This document shows, one piece after another, positions 1 to 13,200 of a DNA stretch of 64,000 nt (position 1 is its first letter; each line of letters opens with the position of its first letter). This stretch comes from Siphonodentalium dalli (Eukaryota > Mollusca > Scaphopoda > Gadilida > Siphonodentaliidae). The position numbers were made by a program, and so were the translations under genes. Where the stretch lies: assembly GCA_032622095.1 (NCBI GenBank), contig CP136061.1, positions 55,005,762-55,069,761 on the forward strand, read 5' to 3'. The notes below the pieces were generated by a model that was not told where the DNA came from, made no database searches, and was given only the letters and a program-made list of their open reading frames with translations.

Positions 1-393
1 TTAATATGGGATAAACATGCTGCCTGGTGTTAATTTGGGATGTTTATCGGTGGGTTTTACGATGGGATATGCAGATATTTTTCATCGGAAAACAAATGGA
101 TAAATGTCCTAAAACCATGTTTATTCCCATTCTAATTCACATGAACAGAAAAATAGTGATTTACGGTTTCTTGGTTTTCTTTCGGTTTTATAAACCAAAC
201 GGCAACCAATATATTCTACAAAACCAATTCTTCCGGTTTCAATTAATTGACACCGCAGGTCGCTGAATGTTGCTTTTACATGACTTGTGGTTAGCGCACG
301 CTTTTGTCAGCTGCTATTTGCCATCATTACTGGCAGCAATTTGAAATTTGGAATATTTGGGTGTCATATGAGGGATAATGGTGGCACATATTG

Positions 394-1276
394 CAGGGAC
401 CAGCCTAGACCAGATTTTCAGGGCGAAATGACTTCGCCCTACTATAAAAATAAGGCGAAGTGGCCGTTCTATAGGGCGAAGTGAGTCTACAAAATTTAAA
501 TTGATCAGTACTACGACAGGAGTCGCTATAGAACGAAAATAGGAGAGATGAAATATGTCAATTAAACTTATGAAACAATGGTTGAAATATGGAGTCATTA
601 TGTTCACTTCATGACCCTAATAACTATTAATAATACCCAAACATAATTGTGAGAGGATAGCAGCATTCTATATCGTAATTGTGAGAGAATAACAGGATTT
701 TATTTCATATTTTTCGGGTTGTTAAAAATGCCAACAATATTTATCAAACAGAAACGAAACGAAATCATGAACACTTTTACTGCGCTCTGTTAGTAATCCC
801 GTTCGAAATTTTAATATGCTTCACAAATGAATTTGTTTTAAAATTTCTTTAACCAAACTCCATAGAGGGAGTGATGAATTGACACATTGTGAGAGGTGTG
901 AGTTGTAATCTTCATTGTAAGGTGTGGTAATCATGGTAATCTAAAAATAACAACAACCAGATTAACACTTGAGGCCCGACGATGTTTTCACAGCTGCCAG
1001 TAATCAGACTCCGTTGTCAACATGCTTCCAGATTGGAGCATTACAGGTGTTAATTGTTTTATAACACCATGATACACCCTGATAGTGGAGTATTGTGTGC
1101 AATCACAGTTGACAGTTGTAAATTATCATAAATTATTTGGGGCATTTTGCCGAATTTCGTCAGTCAACTTTGGAATTTTTAGGGCGACTTGAACTTCGCC
1201 CGACTGCAAAAATAAGGCGAAGCGGACGGCGCTAGGGCGAAGAAGTCGCCCACGTCGCCCTCACGGCTGGTCGCTG
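394..1276. mobile_element. hAT-type element, 883 bp, non-autonomous
   Basis: Termini CAGGGACCAGCC and GGCTGGTCGCTG are inverted repeats, flanked on both sides by ACATATTG (386-393 and 1277-1284), an exact 8-bp target-site duplication. The subterminal blocks at about 415-485 and 1178-1260 are inverted copies of each other with a GGGCGAAGT/AAAATAAGGCGAAG core, so the element can fold back. No transposase reading frame is present. Confidence 0.8.
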
Positions 1277-1284
1277 ACATATTG

Positions 1285-2492
1285 CCACATAGTCTATGAA
1301 AATGACTGGAAATATTATACCATCTGCTCTATGCATATAGTCATTGGTGTATTGAGTAATTTGTGTAAAACAATAACGAAACCAAAACCTGGCTTTTCTA
1401 CAAATACCATACCGAATCCAAAACAGAAAGGAAATTTTAATGCCGCAAATCACTACTGAAAAATCATGCTATAGCAACGAGAAGCTGACATAACCCTCCG
1501 AATTAGACACAGTTAAAGTCTCTGTCACTTCCTCCTATAATTTGTGCTCCGCTCCATGACGATATATTTCCATATTTCAGATAGAAATTATCTGAGCCTT
1601 CAAAAGATATCAGGGAAATTCATTGACTTCAATTCCATACCATGCCAATTTGACATCGGATATGCATAAATTATGCAAGTTTTGTGGCCAAGTAACACCA
1701 ACATATTACACTACTGACATTGCATTGAATCAGTGAACATCAAGCTTCATAGTATACCAAATAACAGTGCTCTATAATTAGAATTTCCCATTGTTAACAT
1801 TGTTGTCCCTAGGAACGAAAGGTACATCTGGGGAACAAGATTTATTTATCAGTGAGCAGGTCTCTAGCTCATATGCATTGTCAAGCTACGAAAATTCATA
1901 TCATTTTGCGACAGCTACATCTGGGCGACTGACCAATCAGGGCCGGTGAAATTGGATTTATTTGTTGGGAAGCTGAACGAGAATATTAATTTTATAACAA
2001 GAAATAAAGACATCAAGATTTTACACATACTAAATGGTGGTCAATATTCAGTCTGACCCCTTATCTCCAAAAATAAAACATTCTTAGGCCATCTTTAAAA
2101 GATTTTATGTTTGTCCTCTCTCAGCCCTATATTTTTTGTAAGTGGGTAGGATGGTAGCTAAAATCCTTTATTTTTTATTTATATGGACAATTTTGAATAC
2201 GATGAAACATTTATTTCTCATATCACATATACAATCACGATACCAGTCTAGTTAGTTAAAGACTAAATGTGTATAGACCAGGGCTTTTGTTAAATTGACA
2301 TTATTATTATTGTTCTAGCTAGCATTGGATGCGGACAGTCCATATTCTTGAATAAATCACTTGTATAGGTCAGTGTTTTGGTGGAGGGTTATTGATATGT
2401 TAACACATTAAAGAATTTTATTACAGAAAATTGAAATCTGAACAAAATATTTTTGAAAATAAAAATAAAAAAATAAAAATATATGGTAATAA
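1285..2492. other. No gene recognised
   Basis: AT-rich sequence without a convincing exon or complete repeat in either strand. If ArfGAP exon 11 were here it should accept phase 2 on the minus strand; none was found. Confidence 0.4.
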
Positions 2493-3932
2493 GGCCAAAA
2501 AAAAAAAGGGTTTTGATTCTCGGGCATAGCCGCGTCTGGAAAAAAGGCCCGCGTTGAACCATTTTATTACGATTTTCAAATGATAACACGAAAATAGGAA
2601 ACTAGAAGAGAGAAATTAGTTATGTTTCAAACATCGAATATGATAGACATACAATGGTGTATGTGTTGGTATTCAAAAATAGACACTAGGCAACGATAAC
2701 TACCAGGTATATTGTCACCACAAGCTGCCCAAACCCCAAGTTTATTAAGTCAAATGCGTTTCCGCGAGGTAAACAATATTATGATATTTCCAATTTCGGG
2801 AACGCAAACCGGAAAGAAATATGGTGCGTATTGGCAATGTGTATGCTGGTTTAGTATAATAGTTTTTATGGCTAGCATGTATAGTAACTATAAATGGATA
2901 ACTATTAAAGTATATAGATAGATATAAAATTTATAATCCCGATTTAAACTTTTTGTTTGTTTTAGTTCCGTTTCCATCTTTGTGGTATTCCGTGTTTTAT
3001 ATATACGCAGTAACATAACGCGAATCGAACAGACCTCAAACAATTAAGTCCATGCGTATTCGGGCGTATTCTCTTTAAATTCACCAATGTTACTGAATAT
3101 ATTTGGCTACAAAATTATCCGAGAGCACCATTTTATAGTGTGCAAATATATTTTTAATCATTGTATTTTGGCTTGTTGGAAATAAAGCATGATCCATAAC
3201 CGAAAAATCGTAATTTTATTCGCAATGATTCAGTGATTTTAGAAATTAGAGACACTGGGTAGTCGGTGTCAAGGCCGTTAATTGTGCATAGATGTACTAA
3301 ACTGTGAATACTACCGAAAGAGTGTGCCTTTGAATGCAGAAAAACAAGAAACAGGTAACTGAGGTGTAGCAGATGCAAACCAAATGCAACAAACAGTCTA
3401 TGTAAATGCCATAGACTGTTTGTTGCATTAAAAAAATATAAAGTGTTTTCCATGTTACTGACATTGAAAAAAATCTCCCTATTTTTCAGTGTTTTTCACT
3501 AAATCTCCCTATTTCCAATTATGAAAGTAAACAGGTCTGATATAAATAGATATATACTATAAAAAGGTACATACATATATCAAATATATCAACAATGGTT
3601 CAGTAAATTGAAATATACATTGTACTAGTATATATACATCATTCTGGTTAATCCCTACATGATGTACGGATTTATTTATGTCATTCTTTATTTCAGATTT
3701 GATGTACAGGTAGTATAATGTGATAATTGGTCATTCTTTATAGTGGAATACATTAGTTTATATCAAAACAATGTTCTCCTTAGATTTTCTTAACCTGGGA
3801 AGGTATAATAACCCATGCTAACTATGGGCATTATCCCCATAACAAAAATAAAAAATAAAAATAAAACCCTCGCTCCCTCATCGATTCTCAAAAAAAAATT
3901 CCCGAGAATCAAAAAACTTTCTTTTTTTGGCC
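2493..3932. mobile_element. GGCC-A(n) inverted-repeat element, 1.44 kb
   Basis: The left end reads GGCC, then a run of A, then GATTCTCGGG; the right end is the inverse (CCCGAGAATC ... TTTTTTTGGCC). The element at 39594-41267 has the same terminal layout. No coding sequence is recognised inside. It contains a perfect 21-bp-arm hairpin at about 3383-3429. Confidence 0.55.
3383..3429. repeat. Perfect hairpin
   Basis: AATGCAACAAACAGTCTATG and its exact inverse are separated by a six-base loop. It could form a stable RNA stem if transcribed, but no small-RNA gene context is visible. Confidence 0.6.
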
Positions 3933-4050
3933 TAGACGACCAGTCGGTCGTGCGAGGACAAACACACATTCAATTTATTATGGCCTTATGATCACAACCT
4001 TATGACAATGATACTATCAGCCATAGTAAACTAATCATCAGCTGTAATAC

Positions 4051-4239
4051 CTGTCTCTATCTTTTGTTGGGCCGGAGATGACCTCGCTCTGTTTGTTATC
4101 AAATCTGTCAGAGTCCCATGAACTCGCTTTGTTGCCGAAGGCGCTGTCCCACGAGGTTTCTTTGGATTCCCATGAGCTCTTAGAACTTCCCATACGTCCA
4201 TAGTCATCATTTTTAGATGAGAACGGGCTGTCTTTATAC
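4051..4239 (-). CDS. ARFGAP2/3: ArfGAP exon 10, last exon visible
   Basis: Begins [12 protein letters not shown] after the split Lys and is rich in Ser and Trp: [14 protein letters not shown] and SSWDSDRF, spaced tryptophans like those of the ArfGAP2/3 C-terminal region. The donor GTATTA in phase 2 shows that the gene continues. Read through the donor, the frame reaches a stop five codons later, so intron retention would truncate the protein. Confidence 0.92.
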
Positions 4240-7200
4240 CTGAAATTGTACATCATCAATATTACAAAAGGCAGAATATATAATATCAGGCCAAATAAAT
4301 AAATATACTGTGTTTTCTCGTCTATATCCCTCATCACAATATCATTCAAATTTTGTGTGTGCAAATTTATCAGTAATTTTCAGAGTTTGAAAATCAATTT
4401 TGAATTTATCCACAATTAGAAATTTAGATACGTTTCTTGTAATGGCTATAGAATTGAAGTGTAGATTCTATAGCTCAAGATAAAGTTACATTTCTTAAAT
4501 TAATTCAGAGGCAATATACAGGTTTGTTGCTATATCGGTTGCATATAACTTAATTCAAGTTAATTCTCCAAAATAATGTATGTGGTCCCAAGAGACTTAA
4601 CAATATATTTGTGTTGTCCCTAGATAGAGCAAGGTTGAGTGTAAGAGTGAATATATCCATCTGTGATATTAACATTGCCAAGCCTGCAAATAGTGTGTCT
4701 GTCATTTGCAGAATGAGATCCCCAGATGGTGACTTCAGTGATGCTATCCCGCACAGAGGGCTAGCACCACCAGATGCACCTTCTTGTGACCTCATTCTGC
4801 TTAGGCCTCATCTTCTGAGAAGTATGTATAGTCTCAAATTAACATTGTTTTCAGTTACATTTTCCCTACTGTTTCTATATCCCCTAATTTGCATAAGATA
4901 AAATGCATTACCAAGGAGACTAATGGGCGAACATCACCAACTTCAACAGGGGAAATTCAATCTGATCCTAGGTCTCCCATAGCAGTTGAGGCCTAGGCAG
5001 ATTGAGGTTCCCAGAGGGTGCATTTGGTGATGCTAGCCTGCTTTGTGGGATAGCATCACTAAATTTACCCTCTGGTCCTCATTCTGTAAATGACAAGACA
5101 CACTATTTGCAGGCTTGAAAATTGCATCTAAGGATGAACATGGGTGTGGTCCCTAACTAGAGGAACGGATCAGAGGGTGAGTGTTCAGGTTAACACATAC
5201 TTCGGTGGTCCGGAGAACATCGAGTCCAGCTCGTCTTCAAAATAGTTGTTCTTCTTGGACCTGTCTGAGTATCTATCACTCGGTCGATCAGAAGAGAATC
5301 TGTCATAACTGGAAGCTTTGTTTGGGGTCTGTTGCTCTATCGTTTTCATATCACTAACAGCAGAATGGCTTATCTCCCTGTAAAAGCAGTCATGTAGAAT
5401 AAAACAAATTCTTAACGACTGACATAAATTAGGTCAACCATCGGCTCTTTGAACATTGTGACACATGATGTTGTCCACTCAACACTCATCAGAGATTTAT
5501 ATTTAGTTTCTCACTGTGGTGTAATATGAGACAGCATGTCTATTCATTAATCAACAATAAAAAGTGTCATTTCAATAAAACTGATAAAAATTCATACTTG
5601 AACTCTCTCAAAATGGTTAACACCCATTCAACTTGATATCGACAACCATAGAATTAAGAATATCCAAGATATAATGGTTAAAAGGCTTTGGAGGATACAT
5701 TTCATACATTGCTTGGAAAATTATATGATTTTTTACCATAAAATTACCCATATGTCCATTAATTTCTAGAATTCTTGGAAAAAATAAAAATAAAAAGTCT
5801 CACTCCCAACTGATGCAATTGCCTGAGAACACAGGTATTAATTTTTAAGTTATGTATTTACCTATTTCCGAATCCTATACCAGCACCCATGCCTAATCGT
5901 TCTAGCTGTTCAGCTTTTTTTGGATCTGTGGCTTTCAACTTATCTTCTTGTTTTTTTCTATCCATACTCATATCTTTGTATGCTAGTCTCATCTGAGCCC
6001 TGAGAGAGAGAGAGAGAGAGATGATTTATTAGCAAAAGTGCATACATTATACAACAAGTGCAACTCCAAGCGTGGCATATGCCCCTGATGCTCAGTTTAA
6101 AGAGAGGGAAATATATAAGCATATATAAGTGCAAAACAGGGGCCACAGGTCCCTAATGCACAAAGCTCTTTGTGCAGGGGCCACAGCCCCCCCCCCCCCT
6201 CCCCCGATGCTGAATAAAGGCTCCCAAAGGGAGCCCATTTCAGCTAGTTTATATATAGAAGTCATGAACCAAATTTCATCAAAATTAGATAATATTTGTT
6301 GGATTTACCACGTTTACGGTGTGGCAAAACGGATGGAAACCTACTGCTATTCATCAAACCACAGATGAAGATTTCTCTTGACACATTCCAGTGGTCTAAA
6401 GTATCTTTCTAAATAATTTCCGCCAGCTGCCACGGCGGCCTGGAGGAATTTGAGAAATGGATAACATGTCACCAGAAAATGGCTGAGAATTTTTTTTTAT
6501 ACAGGTATCAAGCTAAAACATGCAATGGTGGCTTAGCTGCCATACTAATGCAAATCAATTTACACTTACACATTTTTCTCCTCCTCCTCTTTTGTGAAGA
6601 TTTCCTGTTGGGCCACATTGGCAGTGAATTCTTCTCTCTCTTTATCTATTTGATTGGCCCTATTCTCAATCTCATTAAAGTTGGTCTTAACTTTCTGTGC
6701 ACCAAATCCTTTCTATAAATATAGAAGATAAATAAAAGTCAATAATGCTCTTGCACAGCTTGCCCCTAAAAACTTAAAGTTGGATTATATCCCTCAGACA
6801 ATTAGGCCTGTTCTCAAATTATTATATAATATATGAAGGTGTCAATAACACTGTAGATCAACTTGGGGAGGGGATAATTCATATGTCATACACTACAGTC
6901 AATGGAGTGATAAGGAATGTGGAACATTGAAATGTTTAAGTGATACTAGAGGTCAACCCGGAGGGCCATACAAATTTAGGATCAATTGGATAAAAAATGT
7001 AGACTGTAGGTCATGGCAAAGGATTTAGTCATATGGTGAGATATGTGGCCTGTAGAATACAAGTAAATCCAACATGGTTGTCAGCAGCCATGCTTTTCAA
7101 CGAAATTCAGGAAAAATTGATGGCTCCCATGTAAATTCTCAAAACAATTCTCCAATAAATGTGGGCAGCAGGGTGTGCCGATGAATTGACATGTGAAATC

Positions 7201-10200
7201 CAAGATGGCTGCTGGCGACCATGTTTTAAAAATTTCGGAAAATATTGATAGCTCCCATCTATAGGTTACCCCGAAGATCCATATGAAGATTGGTGATGAT
7301 CGGATTAGAGATGTGGCCCATGTGTGTTCTGAAAAAAATTGTTGATGGATGCCAACCCATTGTAATAGCTCAAAATTGACATTTGAAATATCTATATAAA
7401 TATTTGTCAAGAATTATAGAAAATTAATTAAAAGTCGTGATAAATTTAGATAGTTTTCAAAGAAGTCTATAGAATCCCTCTTTAGTGCTGTGCGGTTCTT
7501 TCATTTTGATTTTTTGTCTTTTTTCGGTTTCATTTTATTTTGTGACAAAAGAGTTTGGTTCCGGTTTTTATTTCCACAAATCCCCAATTGGACCCCAGAT
7601 GCCAATGTAATGTGTTCACTTTAAAGGTACAAGATAAAACATGTTTTTGTATATACTAGCAGGGACCTGGAACAGTGCCTACACTGCATAGCCTATCCAG
7701 ACGATCCACTGCAATGACTGCATACACTATGCAGTATACAGCCACTCCTGATATACCAGATTGCCGATAGACACAAAATGTTGCAGTTAGCCCCCACATT
7801 AGGCCCTACTAGTCAGTCAAGCAATGACTTCGCATGTGGACTGATTGTCTGTTGAGCTGATTTAGGGACAACCAGGAGGATTTATTTAACAAAGGTTGGA
7901 AGCTTAAACAAGTTGTTTTGTTCCCAGTTCGGAACTTTGTGTGGAAATCCCCAGGGACAACCAGATATCATGTGGTTGCATTCCAAGCAAACATTTATTT
8001 CGTCATAATACGTCATTCTCATGCGTAGATATGTAAATCAAATTTAATGATTGTGGGCTTCCGATTGGCAATCGGACACATTGTCAACAAACTGATACAA
8101 ATATACATGTAGCACCATAAAAACACACGGAATGGACCTCATCAAGAGTTTTTTAATAACTACTTCTTCAACAGAAAGCTATCAAAGTTTCTAATTGTAA
8201 TTATATGGAGACTGAGTTTTGAACTCTCAAAACATTATGGGTAAATTTGGTAAACTTGTCGGGGGAGATGCCTGAGAACGAAGTATTTTTATTTGCATAA
8301 ACTTAAATGTTACTCTAGTCATTGTTCCACACAGCTGAGAAACCATTTGGCATCAAAGTTTGTTGTGGAGAATATATTGTTGTAATTTATCATATAGGTT
8401 ACAAATACCCTGACAATCTATGGCAAACCAAAATTAGCCATATCTACGAAAGTCCAACTATCACTTACCTTTTTAGCTGAAGATGCAGGTTTTTTAGATC
8501 CTATGAGAGCTTTTCGTGGTTCCTGGAGTGTTTGAGCCTCAGTTGGGGACATACTCAGGGCATGTTCTACGCTTGGTCCCACATCAGGATCAAAATCTGA
8601 AGCAGATAAACAAATGTAATTAAAGTTGAATATTTGTCGCTAAAACACATATTCCGATAGGCAGAAAGCAGCTAACTTTTTTTGCAATTCACCAGTATAA
8701 GCTGCTGATTGGAGAAAAAATTTTGATTGGCAGAGAGCTGCTAACTTTAGTTTTCGATTCACCAGCAACAGCCGCTGACCGGATAATCAATTTTGAATAG
8801 CATGGTGTCATTGACAATGTGCGTAAAGTACATCACCTTGCTGCAAGGAGTCGTGTAAGATTTGAGTCAACTGGAAAGTTGTTTGATGTAGAAATGGTTA
8901 ACAGGAAGTTATTCTGGCACTGTTCCAAGAAACCCCATGAAACGTACCCAGATCACGGAAAAATGATACCTTACTTCATAGCATGTTATGTCCATAAAAG
9001 GTGATTATCGTGCAGTTTCCTTTAATTTTTTTGGTGGATTGGATTACAATGGAGATAAATATTCTCTGTTTAATTAACATTTCTGATTGTAATTTATGGT
9101 ATATCAGTCTGAACTTTTGAATGAAATTAGGATAATATTCTTGGTCTCACAATGAAATCTAATAGTAAATATTGTTTGTAAAATTAAAATGTCTAAACAA
9201 TCTCAATCTATTTTTGGTATAAAATTAATAATAAATAAATATTAATAATTAATCCATTTATTACACGCATTCTACAGCAGTTAGTGTGGAGCATTTATTA
9301 CCCTGGAACAGACATGGTGCCAGCATGGGTGCAACTTCGGATAGAGAATTTTTGCTCTAATCTAAGTCTAGGTCTCCTATGGCAGATGAGGCTATGCAGA
9401 ATGAGGTCCCCAGATAATAAATTTGGTAATGCTCAGACTTTCATTTTTGAGGCGTGCGATCGCTCTTGAGCACCATCGCGCGGCTAAAATTGAAAACCAG
9501 CGAGCGATTGCGCACCTAGGCCAAATACAGAGAGCGAATCTGATACGCTATTTTCAGTGTCTACCCAGACGAGATTGGTTAATAATGTGTCCCATTTTCC
9601 GTTTTATTACCGCGTTGCGAGAATGCCTGTATGATGTGTCGCGAGATCAAAGGTGCCGTGACCTAGTTACCAATTCAACAACTTTCACAGTGCGAATTCT
9701 CCGAAACCAACATTCATTGTCGGCATACATCAAAAGGTGTGTCCCTCCTGCCACGATGATTGGCAGTTTAAGTTATTTGTGGTCACACGGTGTGATATGT
9801 CGAATGCACTATCTGTCTGAGACTGAATGATTCGAAGCTAAAAATACATTTCTATGTATGGCTTATGACGTCACATAAATTCCTGGAAAATCAAAGCGAG
9901 ACCACGTGGCCGGGAGATGTTGATATTTATTCTGTCAGCATGGAATCGGAGTATTAAATTGATTCCTTATTAATAATTATGAATTAATTACAATTAATAT
10001 AGGAGCATGTACAATATAAATCATAGTGTGTAACATTCACTTGTGCTTATGGATAGTGTATTAAGCAGTGTTAAACCATCAAAGAGATTCACTGGACATC
10101 GATCGTGAGTAAACTAATTCAATTTACGCGGCATTTATGAATGTATTTCCGCTGTTTATTTTATCTTGATAGAAACTGCGCGCCTGGCCAAAACCCAGCG

Positions 10201-13200
10201 AGCGGGACTCTGCGTGCCTACATTTTCTAAAAATGAAAGTCTGAATGCTAGCCTGCTAAATTCACCCTCTGGGTCCCCATTCTGCAAATGACAGGCACCA
10301 TATTATCCGGCCTGCATATCACAGATTTAAATATGAAATAAATACCATTATCTGCAGGTTTTCTGAGGTTCCCGTTCTTTATTTCTTTTGGCTGTGATGC
10401 CACCAGTCGCTCATTATCTGTTATCGTGCCATTCTCAGTGACATGCTCATTAACATGCTCGGCAAAGAAATCTACATCTTTTACTGTAGGTGACTTTACA
10501 TGGTCTCCATGGCCACTGCTAATGTTTACCTGTAAAACAAAATCAGATAAAACTTAAGTTTAAAAATTCCTCAAAAAATGCCCTGTCTGTTTGACAACCC
10601 TAAATATACAATTTCTATAGCTTCAGACATACAAATATATTTATGAGTCGAGGAAGTAACCTTTCAAAGCTATGCAATGTTAGATTATGATTTTTGAAAC
10701 ATCTTTATTTTATACACCTTTTTGTCAGACCAGAAAAAAACTCCACATGTGGACATCTTCACGAGATTCGAGATGTCATGTATAACGGTGGCTGCAGTGA
10801 CAAGAAACTAATATTCGGAATAAAACATCTAAAGGATAAGGAAAATCATCAATTGAAATCAATTATGATAGATGTGCGGTGTATGTATATATATATATCC
10901 CTGAATCCAAGACTGCAAATAGTGTGTCTGTCATTTGCAGAATGAGGTCCCCAGAGGGTGAATTTAGTGATGCTATCCCACACAGCAGACTAGCATCACC
11001 AAATTCACCTATGGGGACCTCATTCTGCTTAGGCTTCATCTTCTGCAAAGTATCTATAGTCTCAAATTAACATTGTTTTAGTTACTTTTTCCTTTCTGGG
11101 AAGTTTCTATATCTAATTTGCAGAAGATAAAAATCATAATCGAGGTGACAGAGGAAAATCAATCTGATCCAAGGTAGTTGAGACCTAAGCAGAATGAGGT
11201 ACCAAGAGGGTGAATTTGGTGATACTATCCCGCTGCATAGGATAGCATCACTAAATTCACCCTCTGGGGACCACTTTCTGCAAATGACAGACACACTACT
11301 TGCAGACTGGGATAGTTGTGCGTTTACATACATGTATACATATACCTGAATCAATAATCGTCTATGCATGAAAATAGAGAAGTGATAATACTTCACACCG
11401 ATTATCAGGATACAGATGCAGATTACATGCAGTTGTTTGTTTTCAATTCTAGTTACACGTGACTGGGGAAATTCCCCAGTTCAAACTGTGAACATGTGCT
11501 GGGAGCAGGCAATGGGATAGTCCCTAATCGGAATCCGAAAGACAACATTGTGTGTGTGTGTGTGCATCCGATTTTGTGAGATGTCATTGCTGTTGTATCT
11601 GGATGTTACATCTGATGATGGGTATCTTTAGAAAGTTTAAACATGATTCAAAGCTAATTTTAATGAAAATTATTTAATTTTTTATTTTAATTTGAACTAA
11701 GTGCCGCATATAGAAAAGATGATCAAATTATATATACCAACGCTTTAGGGTATAATTTTACATACACCCCACGACTCAAAGCATCAACTTCATCATAGTG
11801 GTTTCAATGTTGCCACAACAACAAACCAGGCCAGAAATAAAAGATGCCATGTTAACCCTTTACCCAACAAAACGGCCAAAAACGCCCAAATAAAGCTTCA
11901 ACAGCCTAAAATACCCTGTGCCAATGCATTCTCTTATATATGCGAGTCGACCATAGGTCGCCTCACATATATAAGAGAATGCATTGGCCTAACAATTTTT
12001 TTTAAATAAATGTTTCTTACAATTTTTAGGACATAAAATAAAAAAACATCCATTACCCTGCAGGGAGCCCCACACATATATAGAAGCATATAGAAGAGTG
12101 TCGTCTGCTCATGTTTGACTGGGGCTCTGTATGGGTAAAATTATAAAATTGTTAAAGAATACAAGAAAAAATTATTAAAATTGTAAAAAATTGTTAGGCC
12201 AATGCATTCTCTTATATATGCGAGGCGACATATGGTCGACTCGCATATATAAGAGAATGCATTGGCACAGGGCCGTTCTGTTGGGTAAAGGGTTAAACAA
12301 TTACAGCTGCATGTATCACAGCCAGTATATGTGACTGATATCAGCCATAATTACCTTTAAGGCATACTCTCAACACAGGGATTTTATGGAAATTCATAAA
12401 TATTACCATCATACACCGCTAGTAGTGGATAAATATCTGCAACTTTAATCATCTTCAAAACGTTCTGATGCAATGGGCATACATGTGAAAAATGTATTCA
12501 CATCATTCACATGCCCCACATATTTAACAACATGGATTACATGAACTTCAAATTTGCAAAGATGCTTGCATAGTTTGTTATTTTCATCAAAATCTTGGTA
12601 TACTACCGGTAACTGCATATATTATTACTAGTAATGACTTAAATCACAATGAAGTGAACGGATAAAGAAAGTCCATTACCCTTTCATGACTGGAGCTTCC
12701 AGAAATTTTCACTCTCTAACTGGTATATATTATAGGAGACTCGCATATGTAAGAGAATGCATTGGCCTAACAATATTTACCTTGACCTTGTAAGCCAGTG
12801 CATTCTCTTATATATGTGAGGCTACATATGGGAGACTCGCTTATATAAGAGAATGCACTGGCACAGGATCTTTAATGCTGCACAAGCACAGTTCTTGTCA
12901 TGAAAGAGTTAACCCATTCACTCCTGAATAGATTAATTCAGATCTAAAAGTATACAACTACCCTATTGATACCCGTTCATTCATAAATACCCTATTGATA
13001 CCCGTTCATTCATTTGTAACAATCTGCAACATAAACTTTAGAAGATACAGTGATGCCCTAAGTAATCGACTCTTTAACTACAGCAGAATTATGGGTAACT
13101 TTTCAGGATTTAGTCGGAAATATGGCTTGTTGCCATTCATCAAGCCATATTTCCGACTAAATCCTGAAAAGTTACCCATAATTCTGCTGTAGTTAAAGAG

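Noticed and set aside
3383-3429. Possible microRNA precursor hairpin
   Set aside because: The stem is perfect and short with a 6-base loop, unlike typical animal pre-miRNAs, and it lies inside a transposable element.
1-4050. Search for ArfGAP C-terminal exons
   Set aside because: No minus-strand segment with a phase-2 acceptor and the family's AISSDMFFG-like motif was found; the 3' end is presumed outside the window.
9423-9830. 135-codon open frame on the plus strand
   Set aside because: It starts in the host MITE, crosses an element boundary at 9434 and shows no domain; a chance frame in a GC-richer insert.
11900-12300. Regularly spaced palindromic repeats resembling a CRISPR array
   Set aside because: The repeats are cruciform MITE hairpins with TTAA-flanked ends, not direct repeats with unique spacers, and the DNA is eukaryotic.
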